Source of the DNA: Deinococcus metalli
GTDB lineage: Bacteria > Deinococcota > Deinococci > Deinococcales > Deinococcaceae
DNA length: 64,000 bases
Assembly (NCBI RefSeq): GCF_014201805.1
Contig: NZ_JACHFK010000014.1
Location: 25,001 to 89,000 of the forward strand
Reading direction: 5' to 3'
Shown here: positions 37,402-45,241 of the stretch, in pieces
How positions within the stretch are numbered: position 1 is the first letter of the stretch
Layout: every line of letters starts with the position of its first letter
The notes under the pieces: model-generated
Told to the model about the DNA's origin: nothing
Databases searched by the model: none
The model's input: only the letters and a program-made list of their open reading frames with translations
Made by a program: the position numbers and the translations under genes

Positions 37402-37620
37402 GCCCATTCCCAAGAAGTACCCCTCCAAACCCCGATAGGAACCAAGCAAACCCACCCGCCTGACCTCGCCACGCTTGCCGAACTGGCGGCAGCGAGCCTG
37501 AATCCGGGTTTGGCCCACCCCGTGGCGCTGTTCGACGACCAGCACGGCGGCACGTGCGGCACCTGCGGTCTGTTCGACCGCGCCGCCGTGCCGAAGGCCC
37601 CCGATGACAACACCATTTGA
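37402..37620 (+). pseudogene. ORF with a CxxC zinc-ribbon-like motif, no start found
   Basis: This frame reads PDLATLAELAAASLNPGLAH, PVALFDDQHGGTCGTCGLFD, RAAVPKAPDDNTI then stop. The TCGTCG motif with preceding HGG resembles one half of small zinc-ribbon proteins of phage/HNH type, but no second pair follows. The frame is open back to about 37362 with no ATG, GTG or TTG. It is probably a 3' fragment or a frameshifted gene. Confidence 0.35.
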
Positions 37621-37684
37621 CCGCCCGCCGCCCTCATCCCCCGCCCAGGCCGGGGCGCGCGGGTGAGCTGAGCAACTCACCTGC

Positions 37685-37951
37685 GTGACCGCACAGGACA
37701 ACGAGGACGACAGCACGAATGGCGGCATCGCGGCCGCCCTGATGCCAATGGCCAGCTCCCGCGACGTTCACTTGGCCGACGAGGCTCAGCGCTTCGAAGA
37801 CCAGCTCGCGGCCGGGATCGAGCAGCAGCTAGCGATCACGCCAGACGACACGGGCCAGGGTCGGTGCGCGCACGCTGCCCCGGTGGGTGGTGAATGCCAC
37901 CTTCAGCACGTTATTCAGCGGTTCGTGCTAGCACCTGGGCATGCCTTCTGA
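37685..37951 (+). CDS. Hypothetical small acidic protein
   Basis: 88 aa from GTG 37685. The first 60 residues look like protein (LADEAQRFEDQLAAGIEQQL), the last 30 less so. It overlaps the next start by 11 bases. No family; weak evidence for expression. Confidence 0.3.
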   Translation: MTAQDNEDDSTNGGIAAALMPMASSRDVHLADEAQRFEDQLAAGIEQQLAITPDDTGQGRCAHAAPVGGECHLQHVIQRFVLAPGHAF

Positions 37952-38465
37952 CGTTGCTGCTCCGGACGAATGGACGCCGCACCCAGGCTCAACCCCCTCC
38001 CTGATCCTCTCCCTCCTGGATCCCATCGATGCCCGCCCCCTTCCCGCGCTCCCCGGAATCCAGCCGAGCGCCCGCTACACGGCCACGCACCGGCTCCATG
38101 TGGCGGGATACCTCGCACGACACGAGCAGCCCGGTGAGACCGAGGCCCGCTGGACGGTCACCGAGACCGGCCAGCGCGCCCGGCAACGCTCGGAGACTGG
38201 CCTGACAGTTCGTCAGGCGCGTGTCCTGCTGCTCATTCCACCCCATGGCATCACGGCTCAGACCTTGACCCGTGCGTACAACGCGCTGTACGGCGACCAT
38301 GCCCGCGAGCTCATGTACCAGTCGCTGGCTGCCCTGCAGGGCTTAGGGGTGCTCCAGCGGTCGTCCTCCCCCGCGAAGTGGACACTGACGGTTCTGGGCC
38401 GAACCCGCATCCGTGACGCGGCCTTCCGCCTGACCCTGGACACCCCAGCTCCTGGCCCCTCCTGA
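37941..38465 (+). CDS. Hypothetical winged-helix-like protein, 174 aa
   Basis: ATG 37941, with TGCTAG 12-13 bases upstream as a possible -10. Two winged-helix-like parts: YTATHRLHVAGYLARHEQPG, ETEARWTVTETGQRARQR and then [40 protein letters not shown]. The E.ARWTVTETG and S.AKWTLTVLG stretches are the wing strands. The layout resembles the protein at 36063. It may be a DNA-binding regulator; no named family. Confidence 0.5.
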   Translation: MPSDVAAPDEWTPHPGSTPSLILSLLDPIDARPLPALPGIQPSARYTATHRLHVAGYLARHEQPGETEARWTVTETGQRARQRSETGLTVRQARVLLLIPPHGITAQTLTRAYNALYGDHARELMYQSLAALQGLGVLQRSSSPAKWTLTVLGRTRIRDAAFRLTLDTPAPGPS

Positions 38466-38530
38466 TTAATTGCCCAACGCACACATCCACCGGTCGCCTA
38501 TCAGGGGCCGTTGGCCACGGATCCCCCGTA

Positions 38531-38586
38531 CGTCCAGCCGACATCTTCCCAGCTGGGCTCGCGGCTGGGAAGATGTCGGCTGGACG
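38531..38586. repeat. Perfect 23-bp hairpin
   Basis: Left arm 38531-38553 (starts CGTCCAGCCGACATC) and right arm 38564-38586 are exactly complementary, with a 10-base loop TGGGCTCGCG. It lies in the 326-bp gap after the gene at 37941, which otherwise holds no gene. The stem is too long for an ordinary terminator and there is no T-tract. Confidence 0.75.
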
Positions 38587-38791
38587 CCGAACCCCACCCG
38601 AACTGGTCATCAGCGCCGGATGATCCAGGCAGGTTGGGCTTTGTCGACAACCTTACGGGAAACCCCACCGCGCCCAGCCTCAGGGGGGCGTGCATGACGC
38701 CAGGACTTCATGACAGCCCCGAACTCACCGCATCCCCCACCACCCACACCGACCCCGCGCCGAGGCTGACTTCTCCACTAGTGATACCTCC

Positions 38792-39054
38792 TTGACCGAC
38801 GTGGTCTTCAAACACCAGCTCGACCACTGCCAGCCCACCATAATCAGTCTCCCGCGCGACCATCACATCGTCCTCGTCGGCGAGCAGGGTGACCGCCCCC
38901 ATATCTGGATCCGCCAGCCTACCAAGCCGGCCGGGAAGCAGATCGCCTGCACCTTCCGCGTGTGCTCGGCACTGGCGATACCTTCGACAGCGCGGCCAGC
39001 AGCGTGGGCAGCGACCAGGATGGCCGGTTCATCTGGCATGTCATCCAGACCTGA
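38792..39054 (+). pseudogene. Small gene broken by a 2-base TG duplication
   Basis: Frame 1 gives TDVVFKHQLDHCQPTIISLP, DRPHIWIRQPTKPAGKQIAC, TFR. It then changes to low-complexity sequence, while another frame continues VLGTGDTFDSAASSVGSDQD, GRFIWHVIQT and a stop at 39052. Removing one TG of the TGTG at 38961-38964 joins them to an 86-residue protein. No family known; the HIWIRQ/RFIWHV repeats suggest a beta-rich domain. Confidence 0.5.
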
Positions 39055-39157
39055 AGGCTGGGCGCCTGCCCCCGGCACGGCCGCCCATGACGTGCTGGAC
39101 AGCCTCGCCAACGTGCCGTCCCTGCCCAGTGTGCCCACGGGACGTAACCTCAACACC

Positions 39158-39234
39158 ATGTCCATCCCCCGAACATACGCCCCTGGATCTATTACGTCCT
39201 CAACCAGCTCCACGGTGATCTGAACGGCTCCTGA
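39158..39234 (+). pseudogene. Tiny ORF with a C-run frameshift
   Basis: From ATG 39158 the frame is MSIP, then breaks at CCCCC (39166-39170); with six C it would read MSIPPNIRPWIYYVLNQLHG, DLNGS and stop six bases before the next ATG (39241). It may be the tail of a longer coupled gene. Confidence 0.35.
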
Positions 39235-39240
39235 GGTCAT

Positions 39241-39411
39241 ATGTTCATCGCAACTCTCCTGCTGCTCCCGTTGGCTATCGTCGCCGTGTTCCTGGCGCTG
39301 CTGGCCGCGTCGCCCCGCAGCGCCGCGGATCAGGCGATCGACGATGCGGAGCAGGGCGCGCCTCTTGCCGCTCTCGAGCGTACCCGCATAGTGCCCTTAC
39401 CCGAGACGTGA
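39241..39411 (+). CDS. Small single-pass membrane protein, 56 aa
   Basis: ATG at 39241 with GAGGT five bases upstream. N-terminal membrane helix MFIATLLLLPLAIVAVFLAL, LAASPRS, then an acidic tail (DQAIDDAEQGAPLAALERTR). It follows the tiny ORF at 39158 by six bases, as in an operon. No family known. Confidence 0.6.
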   Translation: MFIATLLLLPLAIVAVFLALLAASPRSAADQAIDDAEQGAPLAALERTRIVPLPET

Positions 39412-39442
39412 CCCAGCGGGATACCGATCCAGCCAGGAGCGG

Positions 39443-39538
39443 TCAGCTGTGAACCGCCGTGATTATCAGAACGCCCAGCAGCGCATTAGCAAACGCCAGC
39501 AGGAACAGCGTCAGGTCGAAGGAGAGCCAGACGCGCAT
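39443..39538 (-). CDS. Possible 31-aa membrane peptide
   Basis: From ATG 39538: MRVWLSFDLTLFLLAFANAL then LGVLIITAVHS. One clear membrane helix, but no strong ribosome site; the frame stays open further upstream. Listed only because the hydrophobic pattern is hard to get by chance. Confidence 0.25.
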   Translation of the reverse strand: MRVWLSFDLTLFLLAFANALLGVLIITAVHS

Positions 39539-39609
39539 ATGCAATGGAATGACGCTCAGGCAGGCCACCGCGCGGCATCCACATCCGCGGCAGGGGCACC
39601 TCACCCATG

Positions 39610-39849
39610 TCACTCCAACAGCCGGTACACCCCTCGTCCGACCCGCTCCAGATCCTGGTACTGCCCGCCATCTTTCGCGTTCGAGTTGACACACATCACC
39701 GCCGTCACGTAATTGCTGATGGTCACCCGGACGTACGGGGTGTTGCGCCAGGCCATCCGCCGCAGGATCTCGCCCAACCTGAATTCCCGTTGCGGGCGAA
39801 CCTTCAGGAGCTCCTGCAACTCGCTCAGGATCTCATCGCGGCAGGTCAT
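39610..39849 (-). CDS. Small winged-helix protein A of a tandem family (DUF7669-like)
   Basis: 79 aa. MTCRDEILSELQELL, FRLGEILRRMAWRNTPYVRV, TISNYVTAVMCVNSN, QYQDLERVGRGVYRLLE. The pattern (M-T-C-R-D-E-I-L, a Y..(T)I..YvT..MC helix, then DLERVGRG.YRL wing) is the small winged-helix module I know as DUF7669; that name is from memory. It is found alone or fused to restriction-type nucleases. It is the most downstream of three tandem relatives on the minus strand. Confidence 0.7.
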   Translation of the reverse strand: MTCRDEILSELQELLKVRPQREFRLGEILRRMAWRNTPYVRVTISNYVTAVMCVNSNAKDGGQYQDLERVGRGVYRLLE

Positions 39850-39903
39850 ATCGATATGGTGCGGCAGTCGGCCCCTGCTGCTGTACTGGCTGGCCTTTAT
39901 TCG

Positions 39904-39938
39904 CCCTCCTGCTGCCCTTGGTCAATCGCTCAGGAGGG
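39904..39938. terminator. Hairpin at the end of winged-helix gene B
   Basis: CCCTCCTG (39904-39911) and CAGGAGGG (39931-39938) overlap the stop of gene B. A weak terminator or processing site between B and A. Confidence 0.35.
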
Positions 39939-40187
39939 TAGCCAATGGGGCTCGCGCAGCCGGTACCGCCCCCGACCTACGCGTTCCAGGTCGTTGTACT
40001 TCCGGTACCTAGCCGACGGGGCGTTGGCGCACATGAAGGACGTGATGTACGACATGATCGTCCCTTTGTGATACGGGCTCCGCTCGGTCCGCATGGCCTG
40101 GATGACCTCAGACAGGCCGAACTCACCATCAGGCCGATCCTGGATCAGGCGACGGATGACACTCAGGATCTCATCGCGGCACGTCAT
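39930..40187 (-). CDS. Small winged-helix protein B of the tandem family (DUF7669-like)
   Basis: 85 aa from ATG 40187. MTCRDEILSVIRRLIQDRPD, EFGLSEVIQAMRTERSPYHK, TIMSYITSFMCANAP, KYNDLERVGRGRYRL and a short extra tail REPHWLPS. It is a clear paralogue of the protein at 39610 (same MTCRDEILS start and DLERVGRG end), but the helix 2-3 region has diverged, so DNA targets could differ. GAGGTC lies directly before the ATG. The 3' end of copy C is 15 bases upstream. Confidence 0.7.
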   Translation of the reverse strand: MTCRDEILSVIRRLIQDRPDGEFGLSEVIQAMRTERSPYHKGTIMSYITSFMCANAPSARYRKYNDLERVGRGRYRLREPHWLPS

Positions 40188-40201
40188 GACCTCAGTGTGC
40201 C

Positions 40202-40300
40202 TCACCGCAGGCGGTAGCGGCCCCGGCTCACCCGTTCGAGATCCTGCGACTTCTTGCCGGTGGCGCCGGCGCGGCTGTGGCACTGGCTGCACTGGGAGCA
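40202..40300 (-). pseudogene. 5'-truncated third copy (C) of the winged-helix family
   Basis: Reading left from about 40300: CHSRAGATGKKSQDLERVSR then GRYRLR and stop at 40202. The KSQDLERVSRGRYRL wing matches copies A and B; the MTCRDEIL start and first helices are absent. Confidence 0.65.
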
Positions 40301-40330
40301 GGTAGACGCCCTAAGGGCGCTGGGATAAAC

Positions 40331-40377
40331 GACCAACCGCCCGCCGAGGCAGGGGGTCGGGCGGGCGGTGTTTGGTC
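40331..40377. terminator. Long GC hairpin before the IS630 remnant
   Basis: GACCAACCGCCCGCC pairs with GGCGGGCGG-TGT-TTGGTC (15 pairs, one 3-base bulge). With the truncated copy C this 157-bp gap holds no gene. Confidence 0.55.
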
Positions 40378-40457
40378 AGAGATGTCCGATAGGTCGGAAG
40401 CTGCCGGGGGTACGCCCTAGTGGATGACCACAGGCTTGGCTTGATCTAAACTGAGGG

Positions 40458-40969
40458 ATGGGACGACAGAAACAGTTTGTGGTGGTGTTGACGGCGGATG
40501 AGCGGCACACACTCACGGACATGACGCGCAAAGGCGTCCACAGCGCGCGGGTCATGACCCGCGCACGTCTGCTCCTGCTCAGTGACCAGGGTCTCAAAGA
40601 TCGGGACGTCGCGGCGCGTGCGGGCATCAGTACCGTGACCGTGGCCGCCATCCGACGTAAGTTCGTAGAGGGCGGCCTGCAGGCCGCCCTCTACGAGAAG
40701 GCACGCCCCAAACAAGCGCCCAAACTGAATGCCCAGCAAACCGCCATCCTGATCGCCGAGGTGTGCTCGACGCCCGCAGGGCGCGAGACCTGGACGATGC
40801 AACTCCTGGCAGATCGACTGTTGACCCTGGGCGTGGTGGAGAGCATCAGCGATGAAACGGTGCGGCGCACGCTGAAAAAAACGCGCTCAAACCGTGGCAA
40901 GTTCAGAGTTGGTGTGTCGCTCAGGTAGGCGCGGATTTCGTGTGGCGCATGGAAGCCGTGCTGGACACC
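40458..40969 (+). pseudogene. IS630-family transposase, N-terminal half only
   Basis: Frame 1 (40458-40928) encodes the HTH half: TADERHTLTDMTRKGVHSAR, LKDRDVAARAGISTVTVAAI, then TVRRTLKK. At a run of seven A (about 40874-40880) the -1 frame continues NALKPWQVQSWCVAQVGADF, VWRMEAVLDT, the normal continuation in IS630 enzymes, where -1 frameshifting on an A-run is common. The frame is then cut at 40969 by the IS5 element, so the catalytic DDE core is missing. Confidence 0.8.
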
Positions 40970-41921
40970 TAAAGTGCGTCTGATAAAGGTTAGGGCGAGG
41001 ACGTTGCCAGCCGCCGCACCATCAACCGGATCATGACTTCGTACACGAGGTTCTCAGCGGTTTCTACCAGCGCTTCATAGTCCTTGGCCATGCGCCTGGA
41101 CTTGCCCAACCACGCGAAGGTTCGCTCGGCCACCCAGCGCCACTTTAGGACGACGAATCCTTTCGGCACCTCCACGAATCGTGGAGGTGCGTCTTTTGGC
41201 GCCCAGGTGCCCTGCCAGCCCGACCACGGGTGCTTCACGATCTCCAGCGTCCAACCCAGGTAGGTCTTGATGTCGCCCGCCAGTTTGCCGGTGTAGCCCG
41301 CATCGGCCCACAGATGCTGCATGCGCGGAAAGACGTTCGGTAGATCACGTAGGAGCAAGACCGCGCCGGCGCGGTCTTGGATGTCCGCTTCATGCACCTT
41401 GATGGCCATGACGAGGCCCAGCGTATCGACCAGGAGATGACGTTTCCGCCCCTTGACCTTCTTCCCCCCGTCGTAGCCGCGGGGCCCACCCGCCTCGGTC
41501 GTTTTCACCGATTGGCTGTCAATGATCCCTGCGCTTGGGGTCGCATCGCGACCCTCCCGCGCACGTACCAGTTCACGCAGCGTGGTGTGCAGTCTCTCCC
41601 ACACGCCTTGTAGCCTCCACAGCCGGTGGTAGTGGTACACGGTCTGGCAGGGTGGAAGGTCGTGTGGCATGGATCGCCACGCGATCCCGCCCCGAAGAAG
41701 ATAGAAGATGCCATCCAGGATCTCTCGCGACGACCATCTGCGAGGCCGACCACGATGTGCGGCAGGGGGAAGGAACTGGTGGAGGACGTTCCACCCAGCA
41801 TCGGTGAGGTCATTCGGGTACGCGGATCGGGGTCATGAACGCGCCACCTCCACCTCATCGTCTTCCACATCGGCAGGCAAGGCAAACCTGCGCCAGCACG
41901 TTTTTCAGACGCACTTTAGGT
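40966..41921 (-). mobile_element. IS5-family insertion sequence
   Basis: Perfect 17-bp inverted repeats ACCTAAAGTGCGTCTGA (40966-40982) and complement (41905-41921) around one transposase gene. The outer two or three bases may be target sequence. It is inserted in the IS630 transposase. Confidence 0.85.
40990..41838 (-). pseudogene. IS5-family transposase with one C-run frameshift near the start
   Basis: Frame to the stop at 40990 is complete from NDLTDAGWNVLHQFLPPAAH and REILDGIFYLLRGGIAWRSM through IIDSQSVKTTEAGGPRGYDG (first Asp), LLVDTLGLVMAIKVHEADIQ, HLWADAGYTGKL (second Asp) and LKWRWVAERTFAWLGKSRRM (Glu). The natural ATG at 41838 is out of frame: ATGACCCCGATCC has four C, and with three C it reads MTRSAYPNDLTDAG. 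Internal starts such as 41670 would lose the N-terminal DNA-binding part. Recent inactivation or a sequencing indel are both possible. Confidence 0.8.
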
Positions 41922-41948
41922 GTACCCAGCCGCAAAAGTTAACAGCTC

Positions 41949-42164
41949 TTGACCCACTCGACCGATACCATGCGCCCGTATGAGCAGGCGTCGAGGTCGG
42001 TGGTGAGCGTGAGGACATTCCAGGACACCAGGGAACGCCCACGCGCGACGGTACCCTCGTGGTGGGTGAACCTTGAGACACGTGGGATATGGCTGCGGGA
42101 AGCACGGTACGCGGGTGCGGTCGCGGGCTACCTGGCATTGGTCGTGTTCCTCCTGAAACGCTAA
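41949..42164 (+). CDS. Small protein with C-terminal membrane helix
   Basis: 71 aa from ATG 41949, or 64 from ATG 41970. Basic, Arg-rich body and a C-terminal hydrophobic segment AGAVAGYLALVVFLLKR ending in Lys-Arg, as in tail-anchored peptides. It starts only 27 bp from the IS5 end, so its 5' part or promoter may have been changed by that insertion. No family. Confidence 0.4.
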   Translation: MTHSTDTMRPYEQASRSVVSVRTFQDTRERPRATVPSWWVNLETRGIWLREARYAGAVAGYLALVVFLLKR

Positions 42165-42173
42165 ACGACAAAA

Positions 42174-42201
42174 AACCGCCCCGGCACAGGCCAGGGCGGT
42201 T
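42174..42201 (-). terminator. Rho-independent terminator, minus strand
   Basis: On the minus strand AACCGCCC pairs with GGGCGGTT and is followed by TTTTTGTCG: GC stem plus T-run, 57 bp after the stop of the gene at 42258. Confidence 0.85.
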
Positions 42202-42257
42202 GATGTGGACAGATGATAGCCGAACCCGTTCTGGAGGAAGAGGTTCGGCACCTCAGT

Positions 42258-42857
42258 CTACTCAGATCCCCGGTGGCAGGGTACGCGGTACAGGCCTGGT
42301 TCCTCCCGCTGAACCATCAGGTACCCCAGACTGGCCAGGTAGGTGACGACTTCCCGAATCGCCGCAAGTTCTGTGGACGCAAGGCCTTCGGGTAGCCTGG
42401 CCTGAATTGCGTGCTTCAAATCGACCTCGCTGATCTCGGTGCCACTGGGGAGGTCGAGAATGACCTTCAGGGCGGTTGCATCGATCACGGCGGAGGGCAT
42501 ACCGAGTGGTATAGCCCAAGCTCCTTGAATCTTCGATGAAACTTCACAAAAGCTCAAGCAACTGCGAAAGAACGCAGAATGAGATTGAGGCCGGTTGGTT
42601 GGCCCCTTGAATCGCTGAAATGGTGCAAGTCGTCCGTTACCGGTCAGCGCGAGCGGCACCGGCACGCCATTTCCCAGGTACCCGAAGCCCTGCGTGTCCT
42701 TGATGCTGGAGGCAGGATCAATGGCGAGGAACACTAGGTCGTCCGTGCCCCCAGGCTCCACGTCATTCGAGGTGCAAATCCAGGAGACCAGCTTCGTCAC
42801 GACCGGATCCGGCAGGAACATCTCGCCCACGTCCAGTTTGATGCCTACACCGTCCAC
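42258..42857 (-). CDS. Hypothetical protein, probably 5'-truncated by an IS
   Basis: 199 codons from a GTG at 42857 that lies inside the terminal repeat of the IS4-type element, so the original start is probably lost. DPVVTKLVSWICTSNDV, DDLVFLAIDPASSIKDTQGF, GYLGNGVPVPLALTGNGRLA look like a globular domain; the end TEISEVDLKHAIQARLPEGL, REVVTYLASLGYLMVQREEP, GLYRVP is a winged helix. The combination suggests a regulator or a DNA-binding accessory protein. It has its own terminator at 42174. Confidence 0.45.
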   Translation of the reverse strand: MDGVGIKLDVGEMFLPDPVVTKLVSWICTSNDVEPGGTDDLVFLAIDPASSIKDTQGFGYLGNGVPVPLALTGNGRLAPFQRFKGPTNRPQSHSAFFRSCLSFCEVSSKIQGAWAIPLGMPSAVIDATALKVILDLPSGTEISEVDLKHAIQARLPEGLASTELAAIREVVTYLASLGYLMVQREEPGLYRVPCHRGSE

Positions 42858-42884
42858 CCTGACTACCAGTCAAAACTCGTGACC

Positions 42885-43140
42885 TGATCGAAAAGTCGGC
42901 TCCTGTAGCGTGTTTTCTTATGTCTTAGGCCGGGACGCCCTTCCTGATCAGAATGGGCAGTCAGGCCAGCCCGAACCAGCAAGCCAGGTGTTTTTGAGGC
43001 CCATGAAGGCCGTATCGCAGAGCTGGCCGGTTCGGGCGCACTTCTCGAAGACTGAACGCTATCCAAGGCACCGAAGCCTGCACCATAAGAATCAGTTCCG
43101 AGAGGGCACCGCCTGACCACTCCACCTGACGCTGTGGGAG
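42885..43140 (+). ncRNA. Candidate bridge RNA region of the IS110 element
   Basis: About 255 bp without a gene lie before the IS110 transposase but only 27 bp after it. IS110-group elements encode their guide (bridge) RNA in exactly such a left-end non-coding region. CCTGATCG (about 42882) and CGATCAGG (44151) may be short subterminal repeats. Structure and loops have not been folded here. Confidence 0.4.
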
Positions 43141-43147
43141 GTTCGTG

Positions 43148-44149
43148 ATGCATGTACTCGGTCTGGATATCGGGAAGGACACCGTGTTTGCCCATCTGAT
43201 ACGGATGGATGGCGCCACCCATTCCCTGGCAGCGGTACCCAATACGGCCGTTGGATTCCGCCAGTTGCTGACCTGGGCCAGAACGCACGGGGCGCCCAGG
43301 GCCACGCTGCATGTCGTGATGGAAGCCACTGGCGTGTATTGGGAACGGTGCGCGCAGTATCTGTTTGAGCAGGGGTGTACTGTGAGCGTCGAAAATCCCA
43401 CGCGCATCCGGTACTTTGCTCGTTCCAAGGCGCGTCGGGGAAAAACGGACGCCATGGATGCGGCGTTGATTGCTGCCTATGGCAGCACGATGGCGCCGAG
43501 AACTTGGCGACCGCCCAGTGCCGCCCTGCATGAACTGAAATTGCTCTGCCGCGAACGGTCAACCCTCGTGGTGACGTTGAACGCCGAGCAGAATCGGCTG
43601 CATGCCATGAACCACCGGGCGGTCGTGACACAGCGATTGATGGCGTTGATCCAGGAACGCGTAGCGTTCCTGCAGACCCAGGTTGAAACCCTTGAACGAT
43701 CGATGCGCACGTTGATCGAGGGTGACCCTGCGCTGGCTGAACCGCTGCAATTGCTGTTGACGATTCCCGGCTACGGATTCCTGACGGCGGCCAGCGTGTT
43801 GGCCGAGACAGACGGCTTCGCACTGCTGGAGACCGGAAGGCAGATCTCGGCGTATGCCGGCATTGCGCCAGCACCCGTTGAGTCAGGCACGAGTGTTCAT
43901 GGTCATAGTCGCATTTCTAAAATCGGCAATGCCCATCTCAGGCGAACCGCCTATCTGGCAGCATCCGGTGCCCGGAAGTCGAAGGGGCGTGTGGGCGAGT
44001 TCTATCGCCACCTGCGGGCACAGGGGAAGCCACCCAAGGTGGCCCTTGTGGCGCTAGGGAGAAAACTGCTGCGCATTGGCCTGGCGGTCGTGAAGTCCGG
44101 ACAGCCCTACCAGGAAGCCTATCGACGATGCACGCCTAGTGTGCCTTGA
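43148..44149 (+). CDS. IS110-family DEDD transposase
   Basis: 333 aa from ATG 43148 (GGGAGG six bases before). RuvC-like N-terminal domain: VLGLDIGKDTVFAHLI (Asp), TLHVVMEATGVYWERCAQYL (Glu), SKARRGKTDAMDAALIAAYG (two Asp). A coiled middle (TLNAEQNRLHAMNHR, QTQVETLERSMRTL) leads to the Tnp_20 domain with IPGYGFLTAASVLAETDGF, SAYAGIAPAPVESGTSVHGH, SRISKIGNAHLRRTAYLAAS, which contains the serine region used in cleavage. It appears intact. RNA-guided recombination is known for this family. Confidence 0.92.
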   Translation: MHVLGLDIGKDTVFAHLIRMDGATHSLAAVPNTAVGFRQLLTWARTHGAPRATLHVVMEATGVYWERCAQYLFEQGCTVSVENPTRIRYFARSKARRGKTDAMDAALIAAYGSTMAPRTWRPPSAALHELKLLCRERSTLVVTLNAEQNRLHAMNHRAVVTQRLMALIQERVAFLQTQVETLERSMRTLIEGDPALAEPLQLLLTIPGYGFLTAASVLAETDGFALLETGRQISAYAGIAPAPVESGTSVHGHSRISKIGNAHLRRTAYLAASGARKSKGRVGEFYRHLRAQGKPPKVALVALGRKLLRIGLAVVKSGQPYQEAYRRCTPSVP

Positions 44150-44176
44150 CGATCAGGCCGAATAACGCTATCTGCG

Positions 44177-45241
44177 ATGAAAGCACACCGGAGCCGACCT
44201 CCTCACGATAGCTTGCAGACCGCCCTGCGGTCTGCCTTTCCCATCGATGCGCGCCGCCTCGCCGTCTTGGCCGCGCTCGTCCTGGCCATGGTGCAGGCCC
44301 GCACCGTCGTTCTCTACGCCTTAAAATCCCACGTTGACCTTCCAGGCACGCTGGACATGCGCTACCAGCGACTTCGGCGCTTCGTGCAGTTTCAGCTTCC
44401 AGACGGGCTGTTCACCCGGTTCGCGCTGGCCATCCTGCCTGCAGGCGACCTCGAGCTGATCCTCGACCGCACCACCTGGAAACTTGGCCAGCAGGACGTG
44501 AATATCCTGCTGCTCTCGGCCGTGTGGAGCGGGTTCAGTCTGCCCCTCATGTGGACGGTGCTACCGCACGGCGGCAGCAGTTCCCAGGTGCTGCGGGAAG
44601 CGTTGCTGACGCGCTTCTTGACGGTCTGCCCAGATCGGAAGATCAGCGGTCTGCTGGCAGACCGAGAGTTCATCGGAAAGACCTGGTTTAAATTCCTCGA
44701 CCAGCACGGCATCAATCCATGTATCCGACTGCCCGCTCGTGCCACGGTTGGAATCGGCAAAATGCCGGTGTGGGCGTGTTTCAAGAAACTCCAGCCAGGA
44801 GAAGTCCGCCGGTGGCACCGAAGGGTTCAGGTCTATGGCGTCTCACTGCGAGTCTGTGCGACAAAAAACCTTGCCGGTGAAATCCTGTACCTGGCGTACC
44901 GAGGGCGTGCCGGCATCAATCTCGAACGGTATGGTCGCCGCTGGCAGGCGGAAAATCTGCATTCCGCACTCAAAACGAGAGGGTTCAATCTCGAAGACAC
45001 GGGGGTCACGCAGGCCGAACGGATCTCGACGTTGCTCACGGCGGTGTCGATCGCGTTCATCTGGACGTGCGTAACCGGCGAACTGCTAGCCGCGAAGACG
45101 CCACCCAAGCGCAAGAAACACGGACACCGCACGGTGTCCGTGTTCCGGCTGGGGCTCGATCACCTTCAGGATCTGCTGCTGCACCCATCCCGAGCGTCCT
45201 GGCAAGCCTTGAGCGGACTCATGCCGAGTTTTGACTGGTAG
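44177..45241 (+). CDS. IS4-family DDE transposase (second type)
   Basis: 354 aa, intact, its stop lying inside the right terminal repeat. Catalytic pattern: LILDRTTWKLGQQDVNILLL (first Asp), KISGLLADREFIGKTWFKFL (second Asp), and YGRRWQAENLHSALKTRGFN, the Y-x2-R-x3-E-x6-K type signature (Glu). The IS110 insertion ends 27 bp before its ATG, which probably removes its own promoter. It is a different IS4 group from the three copies with CTCAGGAG ends. Confidence 0.9.
   Translation: MKAHRSRPPHDSLQTALRSAFPIDARRLAVLAALVLAMVQARTVVLYALKSHVDLPGTLDMRYQRLRRFVQFQLPDGLFTRFALAILPAGDLELILDRTTWKLGQQDVNILLLSAVWSGFSLPLMWTVLPHGGSSSQVLREALLTRFLTVCPDRKISGLLADREFIGKTWFKFLDQHGINPCIRLPARATVGIGKMPVWACFKKLQPGEVRRWHRRVQVYGVSLRVCATKNLAGEILYLAYRGRAGINLERYGRRWQAENLHSALKTRGFNLEDTGVTQAERISTLLTAVSIAFIWTCVTGELLAAKTPPKRKKHGHRTVSVFRLGLDHLQDLLLHPSRASWQALSGLMPSFDW

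Noticed and set aside
38863..39240. 125-codon minus-strand frame as the real gene of this stretch
   Set aside because: The two plus-strand frames that join at the TG duplication give more protein-like sequence; the minus frame lacks a ribosome site.
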